DNA of 64,000 bases, taken from NCBI RefSeq assembly GCF_030027245.1, contig NZ_JASERT010000001.1, positions 124,001 through 188,000 of the forward strand, written 5' to 3'. The notes under the pieces are model-generated. The model ran no database searches and was not told where the DNA came from. It saw only the letters and a program-made list of their open reading frames with translations. Of the stretch, positions 17,298 through 25,845 are shown piece by piece. The position numbers and the translations under genes were made by a program. Positions within the stretch are counted from its first letter, which is position 1, and each line of letters opens with the position of its first letter. This DNA is from Asticcacaulis sp. EMRT-3. Its GTDB lineage: Bacteria > Pseudomonadota > Alphaproteobacteria > Caulobacterales > Caulobacteraceae.

Positions 17298-18296
17298 ATG
17301 CGCAAAATGATGTTTCTGGGTATGATACTGGGCGGCATGGCGGTCAGCGGTGCAGCCTTGGCCTGGGGGGCTACCGGCCACCGCATGATCGGCGAGGAGG
17401 CTGTCCGTCTTCTGCCCTCCTATATGCCGGCTTTTCTGCGCACGGCGGGGGATGATGTTGGCGAATATGCCAATGAACCCGATCGCTGGCGCGGCGCGGG
17501 CGGTGTGCATTCTGAGCGCGATGCCCTGCACTTTATCAATATCGATGATGACGGCCTGACAGCGGCGGGGGTTACGATCGATCACCTGCCCGCCACACGC
17601 GAAGCCTATGCCGCCGCTGTGGTGGCGAAGGGCGGTGATCCCGATCAGGCCGGTTATCTGCCCTATGCCGAGGTGGACGCCTATCAGCAGGTGGTCAAGG
17701 ATTTCGCCTATTGGCGCGTCCTGAGCCTGATGGAAACGCGCGAGCATGATGCGGTGAAAAAGGCCTGGTATCATGCCGATCGGCTGCGCCGTGAAGCGGT
17801 GATCGCCTATGATACGGGCCTGCTCGGCCACTATGTCGGCGACGCCACCCAGCCCATGCACCTGTCGATCCATTATAATGGCTGGGGGCCTTATCCCAAC
17901 CCTCAAGGCTTTACCAAAGCCCATATTCATGTGCCGCTGGAAGCCGCCTATGTGGCGGCCAATATCGAAGCCTCCGATCTGAAAGCTTTCGAGCCCGATT
18001 ATGTGCCCTGCACGGCACCGGTCATGACCTGTTTCACCACGCGCATGAAGGCCAGTTTTGCCGAGGTGGTGCCGCTCTATCAGCTTGAAAAGGATGGCGG
18101 CTTTGCGGACGGCGATCCGCGCGGCAAGGCCTTTATCGCCAAACAACTGGCTTTGGGGGCCACAAATCTGCGCGATGCGCTGATCGATGCCTGGCGCGAC
18201 TCCAAAAATATGGGCGTCGGCTATCCGGCGGCCCCCTATGATGATTTCATCGCCGGCAAGGTAGATGATCCCTGGGTGGTGCTGCATGGAGTCTGA
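17298..18296 (+). CDS. S1/P1-family zinc nuclease (secreted)
   Basis: A 332-residue enzyme with a signal peptide (MMFLGMILGGMAVSGAALA). The mature protein begins with Trp, as the S1/P1 fold requires: WGATGHRMIGEEA supplies the N-terminal zinc ligands. Further ligands are in ALHFINIDD and GLLGHYVGDATQPMHLS. The family cleaves single-stranded DNA and RNA and 3'-nucleotides with three zinc ions in the periplasm or outside the cell. ATG at 17298 has AGGAG five bases upstream; a GTG at 17292 is in frame. It overlaps closely with the Nudix gene, so a shared transcript and a nucleotide-salvage role are plausible. Confidence 0.88.
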   Translation: MRKMMFLGMILGGMAVSGAALAWGATGHRMIGEEAVRLLPSYMPAFLRTAGDDVGEYANEPDRWRGAGGVHSERDALHFINIDDDGLTAAGVTIDHLPATREAYAAAVVAKGGDPDQAGYLPYAEVDAYQQVVKDFAYWRVLSLMETREHDAVKKAWYHADRLRREAVIAYDTGLLGHYVGDATQPMHLSIHYNGWGPYPNPQGFTKAHIHVPLEAAYVAANIEASDLKAFEPDYVPCTAPVMTCFTTRMKASFAEVVPLYQLEKDGGFADGDPRGKAFIAKQLALGATNLRDALIDAWRDSKNMGVGYPAAPYDDFIAGKVDDPWVVLHGV

Positions 18297-18300
18297 TCGG

Positions 18301-18777
18301 ATGAACCCAACTCTGCGGCAATTTGGCCAGAAACTGGCGGGCCATGATTATCAGCCGCGCAGCGCCGCCTACGGCCTTTTGACGCGCGGCGCTGGCGAGA
18401 ATTTGCAGATCGCCTGCGTGCGCATCGGCTATCAGGATTTCAGCTATGACCTGCCGGGCGGGGCGGTTGATCCGGGCGAAACCCCGGAACAGGCAGTGGT
18501 GCGCGAATTCGGCGAGGAAACGGGTTTGCGGGTGAGCACGGGCCGTCAGGTGGGCGAACTGCTGAACTATTTTATCCATGAGAATGGCACGCCCTTCAAT
18601 AATCACTGTCATTTCTATGAGATGAGCCTGCTGGGCGAAGCGCCTGAACTTCAGTGCGAGCCCGATCACGAACGGCTCTGGCTCTATCCATTGCAGCTTC
18701 TGGTCAGCCTCAAGCACGAGGCCTATGCCTGGGTGGGGACGCGCTGGCTGCGCGATCGGGCCATTTCAGTGACATGA
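18301..18777 (+). CDS. Nudix hydrolase
   Basis: A 158-residue enzyme that hydrolyses a nucleoside diphosphate linked to another moiety. A complete Nudix box is visible: the GX5E part in GGAVDPGETP, then VVREFGEETGL (REUXEEXGU). The substrate cannot be told from sequence. ATG at 18301, four bases after the preceding stop, has GGAG upstream; ATG at 18286 would overlap the preceding gene. Its stop overlaps the start of the LysR gene in ATGA. Confidence 0.87.
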   Translation: MNPTLRQFGQKLAGHDYQPRSAAYGLLTRGAGENLQIACVRIGYQDFSYDLPGGAVDPGETPEQAVVREFGEETGLRVSTGRQVGELLNYFIHENGTPFNNHCHFYEMSLLGEAPELQCEPDHERLWLYPLQLLVSLKHEAYAWVGTRWLRDRAISVT

Positions 18778-19649
18778 CCCTGGAACAGCTTCGCATCTTT
18801 GTCGCCGTGGCCGAACGCGAACATCTGACGCGCGCGTCTGAAGCGCTGAACCTCACCCAGTCGGCGGTCAGTTCGGCGGTGGCGCAGCTCGAAGCCGGTT
18901 TTGGCGTCCGGCTGTTTGACCGGATCGGGCGCGGCATCGTGCTGACCGAGGCGGGGCGTTTGTTTTTGCCGGAGGCGCGGGCGGTGCTGGCGCGGGCGCA
19001 TGAGGCCGAGGCCGTGGTGCGCGATGTGGCCGGGGCCTTGCGCGGCAGTTTGCGTATCGCCGCCAGCCAGACGGTCGGCAATTTCTGGCTGCCCGAAAAA
19101 CTGGCGCGCTTTTCGATCGCCTATCCGGGTTTGAGCCTGCATGTCGAGAACAGCAATACCGAACGCGCCGCCGCCGCCGTCCTGAGCCATGCCGCCGACA
19201 TTGCGGTGGTGGAGGGGGCGGTCGATGAGCCACGCCTGTCGGTCACCGAATTGCCGGGCGACACCCTGCTGCTCGTCCTGCCCAATGGCTGGCCGCCGCC
19301 TGTTTCGGTGGATGACTGGGCCGCCTTGCGCTTTGTGGTGCGCGAGGCCGGTTCGGGCACGCGCCACAGGCTGGCCGATCATCTGGCCGGCATGGGGCTG
19401 CGGCTGGAGGCAGGAGGCCATATCGCCTTTGAGCTGCCCTCGAATGAGGCGGTGCGCGGCGCGGTTGAGGCCGGGGCGGGGGCGGCTTTGATTTCGGGGT
19501 TGGTGGCGCAGCGCGCCGTGCGCAGCGGTGAGGTGCAGGGCATCGACATCGGCTTGCCGCCACGCCCCTTCTATGCCCTGCGCCTGAAGGAACGCTCGGT
19601 CACCCGCGCCGACGCCGCCTTTATGGCTGTGCTGACCGGCGCAGGATGA
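18774..19649 (+). CDS. LysR-family transcriptional regulator
   Basis: A 291-residue regulator with an N-terminal winged helix-turn-helix (MTLEQLRIFVAVAEREHLTRASEALNLTQSAVSSAV is the family-typical opening, with LFDRIGRGIVLTEAG as the wing). A periplasmic-binding-protein-like effector domain begins near residue 90 (GSLRIAASQTVGNFWLP). ATG overlaps the Nudix stop. The 3' end overlaps the convergent GNAT gene by 29 bases. Its target and coinducer are unknown. LysR regulators usually sit divergent from their target, but here the gene is the last of a colinear series. Confidence 0.88.
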   Translation: MTLEQLRIFVAVAEREHLTRASEALNLTQSAVSSAVAQLEAGFGVRLFDRIGRGIVLTEAGRLFLPEARAVLARAHEAEAVVRDVAGALRGSLRIAASQTVGNFWLPEKLARFSIAYPGLSLHVENSNTERAAAAVLSHAADIAVVEGAVDEPRLSVTELPGDTLLLVLPNGWPPPVSVDDWAALRFVVREAGSGTRHRLADHLAGMGLRLEAGGHIAFELPSNEAVRGAVEAGAGAALISGLVAQRAVRSGEVQGIDIGLPPRPFYALRLKERSVTRADAAFMAVLTGAG

Positions 19650-20145
19650 ACTCGTCATCCAGCGTCTTGCCGACGGAAAACTGGTAGTCGCCGACCTTTT
19701 CAAAGCCCACGGAGCGATACAGCGCCTGCGCCTTGTGGTTTTCGCTCCACACGCCGATCCACTGGGCGGCGCGGCCATAGCGCTGCGTTATCAGGTCGAG
19801 CGCCACGCCGAGCAGGCGGCGGCCCAGGCCACGTCCCTGAAAATCGGAATGGATATAGAGGCGTTTCAGCTCACCCTCGCGCGCCGGATCGGCTTCGGGG
19901 TGGGGCAGATTGACCGGCCCGCATTGCAGATAGGCGGCGGCGCGTCCGTCATCGTCGAACCCCATGCGCCAGTCCTGCGCCGGATCGGCGATGGCGGCGG
20001 CCAGTACGGGTTCGGCATAGGCCTGTTCGAGATAAAAGGCGAGATCGTCCGGCGGATACAGATAGCCGAACGTCTCGATGAACGAGTCCCTGCCCAGAGC
20101 GGCGAGCGCGGGAATATGCCGGGGTTCGACGGTGATGATGCGCAT
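19621..20145 (-). CDS. GNAT-family N-acetyltransferase
   Basis: A 174-residue acetyl-CoA-dependent acyltransferase. GNAT motif A is clear (LKRLYIHSDFQGRGLGRRLLGVALDL, with the Q-x-x-G-x-G CoA pyrophosphate loop), followed by motif B (NHKAQALYRSVGFEKVGD). The substrate is not identifiable. ATG at 20145 is taken over the in-frame start at 20181, because the extra leader is Pro/Ser/Asn-rich and lies near an inverted-repeat unit. It overlaps the convergent LysR gene at the 3' ends. Confidence 0.85.
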   Translation of the reverse strand: MRIITVEPRHIPALAALGRDSFIETFGYLYPPDDLAFYLEQAYAEPVLAAAIADPAQDWRMGFDDDGRAAAYLQCGPVNLPHPEADPAREGELKRLYIHSDFQGRGLGRRLLGVALDLITQRYGRAAQWIGVWSENHKAQALYRSVGFEKVGDYQFSVGKTLDDEFILRRSAQP

Positions 20146-20188
20146 GGTTCTTGCGTTAGCGGATTGGTCTGGAGGGGGCAAGATTTGA

Positions 20189-20321
20189 CCACGGAAAACA
20201 CAGAAAGCACGGAAATGAGGTTCGGCGTAGCCAAAGAGCGACCGTTTGCGCGCAGCGCCTTGATCGTAAGGTTAAACGCAAAACGAGGCGCGAATTTCTA
20301 TGTTTTCCGTGTTTTCCGTGG
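20189..20321. repeat. Intergenic inverted-repeat unit (CCACGGAAAACACAG type)
   Basis: The arm CCACGGAAAACACAGAAAG at 20189-20207 is mirrored by TTTTCCGTGTTTTCCGTGG at 20303-20321, enclosing about 95 bases with no gene. It is the same family as the units at 13421 and 21722. Confidence 0.75.
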
Positions 20322-20331
20322 TTCAAATCCT

Positions 20332-21186
20332 TTACAGCGTTGCCTTGAGAAATTCACCCAGCGGACGCGGTTTTTTGCCGGTCAGGGTTTCGACATCGCC
20401 GGTTAGCACATCGAAGCCGCCCTCGCGCTGGGCGGTGTCGAACGAGACAAGCATCGGGATGATCGCGTCGGGCAGACCCGCGCCTTTCAGGCCCCCGGCC
20501 AGTTGCGCGTCCGTCACGTCGATGACGGAGAGCGGTTTGCCCGATGCGGCGCTGGCCAGGGCGGCGATTTCGTGCGTGGTGAAAAGCTCCGGCCCGGTCA
20601 GGGTGTAGGTCTTGTTGTCGGGGGCTTGCAGCAGGGCTGCGGCGGCGGCCTCAGCGCAATCAGCATGGGCAACATGGCTGATGCGGCCAGTACCTGAGGC
20701 GCTGTACCACTGGCCAGATTCGAGAGCGTGCGGCAGGCTCATCAGCAGGTTTTCCTGATACCAGGCATTGCGCAGGATGGTGTAGGGCAGGCCGCTGGCC
20801 TTGATCGCCTGTTCGGTGCCGAGGTGATCACCTGCAAAGATGACCGCCGAGGTTTCGGGATTGGGCATGGAGGTATAGATGAGGCCCTTCACGCCCGCGT
20901 CTTTGGCGGCCTGCACGGCGTTTTGATGCTGGCGGAGGCGCTGGCCCGAACCCAGCGAGTCGGTGGAGATGATCAGCACGCGGTCCACGCCCTTGAAAGC
21001 CTCGGCGAGGCTGGCCGGGTCGTCGAAATCTGCGCGGCGCGTCTGCGCGCCTTTCGCGGCCAGATCGGCCAGCTTGGCGGTGTCGCGTGAGGCGGCGATG
21101 ACGGTATGGCCGCCCGCTTGCAGCAGCCGATCCGTAATCTGACGGCCCAGCTTGCCATTGGCACCGGTGATGAGCAATGTGGACAT
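20332..21186 (-). CDS. NmrA-type NAD(P)-dependent reductase, QorB-like
   Basis: A 284-residue atypical short-chain dehydrogenase. The dinucleotide motif GANGKLG near residue 8, the segment RVLIISTDSLGSGQRLRQHQNAVQAA and the absence of a catalytic Tyr-X3-Lys pair fit the NmrA/YtfG group. E. coli QorB (YtfG) of that group reduces quinones with NADPH. The gene is divergent from an HxlR regulator, the arrangement of qorB-qorR in E. coli, which supports this reading. It probably protects against quinone or electrophile stress in the cytoplasm. Expression is likely controlled from the palindrome in the shared 100-bp gap. Confidence 0.85.
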   Translation of the reverse strand: MSTLLITGANGKLGRQITDRLLQAGGHTVIAASRDTAKLADLAAKGAQTRRADFDDPASLAEAFKGVDRVLIISTDSLGSGQRLRQHQNAVQAAKDAGVKGLIYTSMPNPETSAVIFAGDHLGTEQAIKASGLPYTILRNAWYQENLLMSLPHALESGQWYSASGTGRISHVAHADCAEAAAAALLQAPDNKTYTLTGPELFTTHEIAALASAASGKPLSVIDVTDAQLAGGLKGAGLPDAIIPMLVSFDTAQREGGFDVLTGDVETLTGKKPRPLGEFLKATL

Positions 21187-21209
21187 ATTAGTCTCCTGTT
21201 GGTATATAG

Positions 21210-21222
21210 TCTCAAAATGAGA
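21210..21222. promoter_or_regulatory. Candidate HxlR operator between the QorB-like and regulator genes
   Basis: TCTCA-AAA-TGAGA is a perfect 13-base dyad in the centre of the 100-bp divergent promoter region. This position is expected for a dimeric HxlR repressor controlling both directions. Confidence 0.5.
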
Positions 21223-21286
21223 TCGATGCTAAGATAGTCACATTTGGCCGTCTGTAAAGGCGGCAGATTTTTGGGAGATAGTTACT

Positions 21287-21712
21287 TTGAAGGAACCGAT
21301 CACCTTCGCCATGAGCGAGGCGTTCAAGGACATGCTGGCGCAGGTGACCTGCGGTGAGCTGGATGCGTCAAACTGTCCGGTGCGCGATGTCATGGATCAT
21401 ATCAGCGGCAAGTGGACGAGTCTGCTATTGTTTGCCCTGGCGGCGCGCCCGCATCGTTTTGGCGAGCTGAAACGCGCCGTGCCCGATATTTCGCAGCGTA
21501 TGCTGACCCAGTCCTTGCGTGATCTGCAACAGGACGGTCTGATCAGTCGGCATGTTTTTGCCACCGTTCCGCCCAGCGTCGAATACCGGCTCACCCCGTT
21601 AGGCGAAAGCCTGATGCCCGCTTTACTTGGACTGGTGACATGGGCCAATGCCCACCATGATCAGGTTCGTGCGGCGCGCGCGGCGTTCGGGCAGGTTGTG
21701 GAAGAGGTTTGA
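21287..21712 (+). CDS. HxlR-family transcriptional regulator (QorR-like)
   Basis: A 141-residue winged-helix regulator. Typical HxlR features are a redox-type cysteine near the start of the fold ([23 protein letters not shown]) and the recognition region [32 protein letters not shown], followed by the wing with [12 protein letters not shown]. The TTG start is supported by GGGAG upstream; ATG at 21311 is an alternative. Divergent orientation next to a QorB-like gene suggests it represses that gene until Cys28 or a second cysteine (Cys22) reacts with an electrophile. The last step is inferred from related regulators such as QorR. Confidence 0.88.
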   Translation: MKEPITFAMSEAFKDMLAQVTCGELDASNCPVRDVMDHISGKWTSLLLFALAARPHRFGELKRAVPDISQRMLTQSLRDLQQDGLISRHVFATVPPSVEYRLTPLGESLMPALLGLVTWANAHHDQVRAARAAFGQVVEEV

Positions 21713-21721
21713 AGATTATCA

Positions 21722-21802
21722 CCACGGAAAGCACAGACTTCATAATCGAGGCTAACTGTGGGCCAAGCCGGAGGATGTCCGTGCTTTCTGTGTTTTCCGT
21801 GG
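21722..21802. repeat. Intergenic inverted-repeat unit (CCACGGAAAGCACAG type)
   Basis: The arm CCACGGAAAGCACAGA at 21722 is mirrored by TCTGTGTTTTCCGTGG ending at 21802. At about 81 bases this is the shortest member of the family seen at 13421 and 20189. It fills the gap between the HxlR gene and dgoA. Confidence 0.7.
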
Positions 21803-21811
21803 TTAAAAATA

Positions 21812-22468
21812 TCACAGCGCCGGGTGCATGGCCTGCCAGGCCGCCACGAAAGCCTGCGCCTTTTTGTAAACCGCATCGGGCGTGTCGCCCGGTTTGAAAA
21901 CGCCAGAACCGATGCCGAAACCGGCGGCTCCGGCCTCGACGAAGTCGCGCATATTGCCGGGCTCGACGCCGCCGACCGGAAACACCGGGATGGCGCGCGG
22001 CAGAACCGCCTTCATTGCCTTCAGACCCTTGGTGCCCGCCAGTTCAGCCGGGAAGAGCTTGATCGCGTCGGCGCCCGCATCAATGGCGCTGAACGCCTCG
22101 GTGGGGGTGAAGAAGGCCGGGAACGAGATCATGCCCAGACGCTTGGCGGCGCGGATGACATCGGGATTGGCATTGGGCGAGATGCAGATCTGCCCGCCCA
22201 CCTTGGCCAGTCGCTCAACATCGGCGACCGTCAGCACCGTGCCCGCCCCGACAATGGCGCGGCTGCCCAGCGCATCGACCAATAATTTGATGCTGTCGAA
22301 CGGATCGGGCGAATTGAGCGGCACCTCGATGATGCGGAAACCGGCGCGCACCAGCATTTCGCCGACGGCCAGAGCTTCGGACGGGCGCAGGCCGCGCAGA
22401 ATGGCGATGAGGGGCAGGGTGGCAAGCGCCGATTGCCAGGCTTCCTGAGGCCAGCGTTGTTGGATCAT
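21812..22468 (-). CDS. dgoA: 2-dehydro-3-deoxy-6-phosphogalactonate aldolase
   Basis: This 218-residue class I aldolase splits KDPGal into pyruvate and glyceraldehyde 3-phosphate, the last step of the De Ley-Doudoroff D-galactonate pathway. The Schiff-base lysine lies in DAIKLFPAE and the general-acid Glu in IIEVPLNSP. FPVGGVEPGNM and GFGIGSGVF bind phosphate. The LPLIAILRGL opening is typical of the KDPG/KDPGal family. The dgo assignment rests on the neighbours dgoK and dgoD. ATG at 22468 overlaps the dgoK stop (ATGA). Confidence 0.93.
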   Translation of the reverse strand: MIQQRWPQEAWQSALATLPLIAILRGLRPSEALAVGEMLVRAGFRIIEVPLNSPDPFDSIKLLVDALGSRAIVGAGTVLTVADVERLAKVGGQICISPNANPDVIRAAKRLGMISFPAFFTPTEAFSAIDAGADAIKLFPAELAGTKGLKAMKAVLPRAIPVFPVGGVEPGNMRDFVEAGAAGFGIGSGVFKPGDTPDAVYKKAQAFVAAWQAMHPAL

Positions 22469-23379
22469 AAAACGAGTTCCGCCTGTTGCGCGATGGTCCA
22501 CAGGCCGCTGGCCGAGGCTTCGTCGCCGTCATGGATGACGACATCGCTGAAGCCGGTGTGATTGAGGGCGCGTTTGTAAAGTTTGGAGAGGGTGCCGTCG
22601 CCGATAATGCCGACCGGGCGGACGCCGTGGCGCAGGATTTCAACGCGCACTTCCGAGCCGATCAGCAGGCCCGACAGATAGGATGACAGGCTTTCCGGCT
22701 TGATATTGCCAAACAAACCTTCGGTGCGCACCGAAAAGATCAGTGACAGGAAGGACTTGTCGTTCATGGCGCGATCAACGCCCAGCTTGAAGGCGGCTTC
22801 GTCGTCGATGTCATCGGCCATCAGGTCGCCGAGGATCGAGTTGGATTTGAGCAGCGAGAACATTTCGCCGGTCATGTAGGAATTAAAGCCCTCGATGACG
22901 CCATTCTCCACCTTGGCCCATTTGGAATGGGTGCCGGGCAGGATGAAGACGCCTTCGCCCTTGGCACCAGCCAGGCCGAAAATCTGGGTTTCCTCGCCAC
23001 GCATCACATTATGGATGTGGGTTTCGGGGTCTTCCGCCGACAGGCCGGGCACGATGCTGACCTTGAGCTTGTCAGACGGCGCCTTGACGATGCCGTCTGC
23101 GATGGCGGCAAGGCTGGCCGGGCAGGGCACATAGGGCGCCTGTTCCCAGCCCTGACGCGAGCCGACCATGCCCGACAGCAGGATCGGCAGGTCGGGGCGG
23201 GCGAAATCGCCCTTCATCACCGAATGCAGCGCTTCCTCGAAGCTGAGGACGCCGAGGTTTTTCAGGCCGATATTGGCGGCGTGGCGCTCGATGATCTCGC
23301 CATCGGTGCCGAAGAGAAACATGCGGAAATTGGTAGTGCCCCAGTCACAGGCGATCAGGGCGGGCGCGGCGTAGGTCAT
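22465..23379 (-). CDS. dgoK: 2-dehydro-3-deoxygalactonokinase
   Basis: DgoK phosphorylates 2-keto-3-deoxygalactonate at C6 with ATP. The 304 residues open with the ASKHA phosphate-1 loop IACDWGTTNFRMFLF. LSGMVGSRQGWEQAPYVPCP and the IFGLAGAKGEGVFILPGTHSKWAKV segment (phosphate-2 and substrate site) are characteristic of the family. Its stop overlaps the dgoA start, so the two are coupled. Transcription runs dgoD, lactonase, dgoK, dgoA. Confidence 0.94.
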   Translation of the reverse strand: MTYAAPALIACDWGTTNFRMFLFGTDGEIIERHAANIGLKNLGVLSFEEALHSVMKGDFARPDLPILLSGMVGSRQGWEQAPYVPCPASLAAIADGIVKAPSDKLKVSIVPGLSAEDPETHIHNVMRGEETQIFGLAGAKGEGVFILPGTHSKWAKVENGVIEGFNSYMTGEMFSLLKSNSILGDLMADDIDDEAAFKLGVDRAMNDKSFLSLIFSVRTEGLFGNIKPESLSSYLSGLLIGSEVRVEILRHGVRPVGIIGDGTLSKLYKRALNHTGFSDVVIHDGDEASASGLWTIAQQAELVL

Positions 23380-23415
23380 GGAATATGTCTGCTCGAATGT
23401 GAGGTCGCGCCGTAA

Positions 23416-24315
23416 CTAGCCCTTAAACTTCATCGGTTCAAGGCCGGTATGTCCTTGAAGCCTATCAGAAGGTATTTCAAACAGTGTCCCGCCTTCACGG
23501 TCTTCGGGCAGATTTTCCGCCGCCGAGGTGACGAAGAGGCGATCAAGGTCGTTGCCGGCAAAGCAAAGTGAGGTGATTTGCCGGGCGGGCAGGTCGATAT
23601 GGAAGTCTTCGGTAGCGTCTTCATGGAAGCGGGTGATGCGGCCGGGGGCCCCGTCTCCGCTCATCCAGTGCGCCACCCAGATGCCACCTTGCGCATCGGT
23701 GGTCATGCCGTCGGGGCCGCCCCAGTCTTCCGGGAAGGTCAGCCACAGGCGCTTATTAGCCAGTTCGCCGTCGATCACGTCAAACACGTAGATTTCCGAC
23801 CTGCCTGTATCGGTGTGCCAGACCTTCTTGTGGTCGGCGGCAAAGGTCGGGCCATTGGCGATCTTGTACGGGCCATCGACCTCGCGGAACGACATATCGG
23901 TATCGAGGCGGTAAAATGCGCCGGAAACCTGCGTGATCGGCTTGTGCATCGAACCGGCCCAGATGCGGCCCAGATCGTCGGCCTTGGCGTCGTTCAGGCG
24001 GTTTTCCGGCTCGTGCGGATAGGGATTGGCGATGTGCCTGATCGAAAACGGCTCAAGCGTCACCTCGGCGAAACCGCTCATCAGACCGGCGATGAAGCCA
24101 CCCCCAGGAAAGGCAGACATGTCGCGCTCGATCACCCAGGTGATGTGTTCGGGGAAATGCCAGGTCTTCGCGCGGCCATCGAGATAATAGGCGTGCAGAT
24201 GGTTAGACAGAATATCGACCCAATAGACGCACTGGTCGCGCTTTGACCACAAGGGGCCTTCGCCGAGAATGGCGCCCGGCGGCGAACGGCGGAGAATGGC
24301 GTCGGTATTGGACAT
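23416..24315 (-). CDS. SMP-30/gluconolactonase-family sugar lactonase
   Basis: A 299-residue six-bladed propeller lactonase. The metal ligands of the family are visible: Glu19 in GEGPLW, Asn in IANGPTFAAD and Asp in GGPDGMTTD. In this operon it most likely opens D-galactono-1,4- or 1,5-lactone to D-galactonate, which dgoD then dehydrates; this follows from context. ATG at 24315 has GAGG upstream; an in-frame ATG at 24345 is next to a REP-type hairpin and less likely. No signal peptide is evident, so it is probably cytoplasmic. Confidence 0.88.
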   Translation of the reverse strand: MSNTDAILRRSPPGAILGEGPLWSKRDQCVYWVDILSNHLHAYYLDGRAKTWHFPEHITWVIERDMSAFPGGGFIAGLMSGFAEVTLEPFSIRHIANPYPHEPENRLNDAKADDLGRIWAGSMHKPITQVSGAFYRLDTDMSFREVDGPYKIANGPTFAADHKKVWHTDTGRSEIYVFDVIDGELANKRLWLTFPEDWGGPDGMTTDAQGGIWVAHWMSGDGAPGRITRFHEDATEDFHIDLPARQITSLCFAGNDLDRLFVTSAAENLPEDREGGTLFEIPSDRLQGHTGLEPMKFKG

Positions 24316-24345
24316 GGTTCGGATTTCCTCTGTTATTTTTTTCAT

Positions 24346-24388
24346 CCTTCCCCGTTTACGGGGAAGGTGGCATTTGCGGCAGCAAATG
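24346..24388. repeat. REP-type double hairpin inside the dgo operon
   Basis: CCTTCCCCG-TTTA-CGGGGAAGG is followed directly by CATTTGC-GGCA-GCAAATG, giving two perfect palindromes in the 137-bp gap between dgoD and the lactonase gene. Such elements often stabilise upstream mRNA or set differential expression within an operon. Confidence 0.65.
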
Positions 24389-24452
24389 ACGGAAGGGGGA
24401 TTCCGTCAAGCTTTACCGATGTGAGGCAATTAAAAACGGGAAGGATAGTCAT

Positions 24453-25634
24453 TTACCATTCGCGGACATAGCCGTCAGGCCCGCGCCACGCCGGATTGCG
24501 CCAGGGCGGGCAGTCCTTCGCCATGTCGCGCACCTTGTCCTCGTCGATCTCGACACCAAGGCCGGGGCCTTCCAGCGCTGCCACATAGCCGTCCTTCACA
24601 TCGAACACTTCCGGGTTCTTCATATAGGTCAGCAGGTCGTGGCCATTGGTGTTGTAATGGATGCCGAGCGACATTTCCTGAATGACGTGGTTAGGCGTTG
24701 AAATGCCGATCTGGAAGCAGGCCGCCATAGCCAGCGGCCCCAGCGGACAGTGCGGGGCAATGGCCACATCATAGGCTTCGGCCATAGCCGCGATGCGTCT
24801 GACCTCGGAAATGCCACCGGCGTGGCTGAGATCGGGCTGAACAATATCAACACAGGCGCGCTCGAAAAACGGCTTGAAATCCCAGCGCGAATAGAGGCGC
24901 TCACCCAGCGCCACCGGCGTGGTGGTGGCGGCGGCGAACTGGGCGATGGCCTCGATATGCTCGGACAGAAGCGGTTCTTCGATGAACAGGGGGCGTAAGG
25001 GTTCGAGCGCATGGGCGATCTGGCGGGCCATCGGCTTATGGATGCGGCCATGAAAATCGAGCCCGGCATCAAGGCCTAGATCGCGCACCGAGGTGAAGCG
25101 TTCGACCACGCCGTCGATCACCTTGGGCGAATCGAGCCAGCCCATATCTTCGGAGGCGTTCATCTTGACGGCCTTGAAGCCTTGTGCGAGGCGCGCTCTT
25201 CCGGCATCGACCACATCCGACGGGCGGTCGCCGCCGATCCAGGCATAGACCTGCACCCGGTCGCGTACCTTGCCGCCCAGAAGCTGCCACACGGGCACGC
25301 CGAGGCGGCGCGCCTTCAGATCCCACAGGGCCTGATCGAAGCCCGACAGGGCCGACATCAGCACCGGCCCGCCGCGATAAAAGCCGAGGCGGTAAAAGAC
25401 CTGCCACATATCCTCGATACGGTCGGCGTCGTGGCCTATAAAGCGCTCGCGGATTTCGGCGAAGGCGGCCTGCGAGGCTTCGGTATGGCCTTCCAGCGAG
25501 GCCTCGCCCCAGCCAATTGCGCCGTCTTCCGTCTCGACGCGCACAAACAGCCAGCGCGGCGGCACGGCAAAGGTTTCGATGCGCGCGATCTTTGTGACGG
25601 CCAGCGTGCGGGTAGCGGTGGAAAGCGTGTCCAT
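24453..25634 (-). CDS. dgoD: D-galactonate dehydratase
   Basis: A 393-residue enolase-superfamily dehydratase that converts D-galactonate to 2-keto-3-deoxygalactonate. The N-terminal capping domain contains GWGEASLEGHTEAS. In the barrel, the substrate/acid-base His is in LDFHGRIHKP, metal-ligand acidic residues are in LDFHG, FIEEPLL and ALGERLYSR, and the C-terminal base His is in IAPHCPLGP. The sequence follows the GalD/DgoD pattern closely rather than gluconate or mannonate dehydratases. It is first in the four-gene dgo operon, and a promoter is expected in the 211-bp gap shared with fadA. Confidence 0.93.
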   Translation of the reverse strand: MDTLSTATRTLAVTKIARIETFAVPPRWLFVRVETEDGAIGWGEASLEGHTEASQAAFAEIRERFIGHDADRIEDMWQVFYRLGFYRGGPVLMSALSGFDQALWDLKARRLGVPVWQLLGGKVRDRVQVYAWIGGDRPSDVVDAGRARLAQGFKAVKMNASEDMGWLDSPKVIDGVVERFTSVRDLGLDAGLDFHGRIHKPMARQIAHALEPLRPLFIEEPLLSEHIEAIAQFAAATTTPVALGERLYSRWDFKPFFERACVDIVQPDLSHAGGISEVRRIAAMAEAYDVAIAPHCPLGPLAMAACFQIGISTPNHVIQEMSLGIHYNTNGHDLLTYMKNPEVFDVKDGYVAALEGPGLGVEIDEDKVRDMAKDCPPWRNPAWRGPDGYVREW

Positions 25635-25845
25635 GATAAGGTTCCGTGAGGTTTCGAGTCGGCGTAATCGCTTCTCAGCCGAGGGTCAAGAATATTGTAT
25701 GATAATTATAACGAATGAGATGAAAAATTCCGCCATACAGCGAGAATCTTTCCCGGTTATCTTGACGTTCGCGTAAACAAAGCGCATCTATGAGCCTTGC
25801 CAAGCCGACCAAGAAACGCACCCATCCCCAGGAGGATCGACCCTG

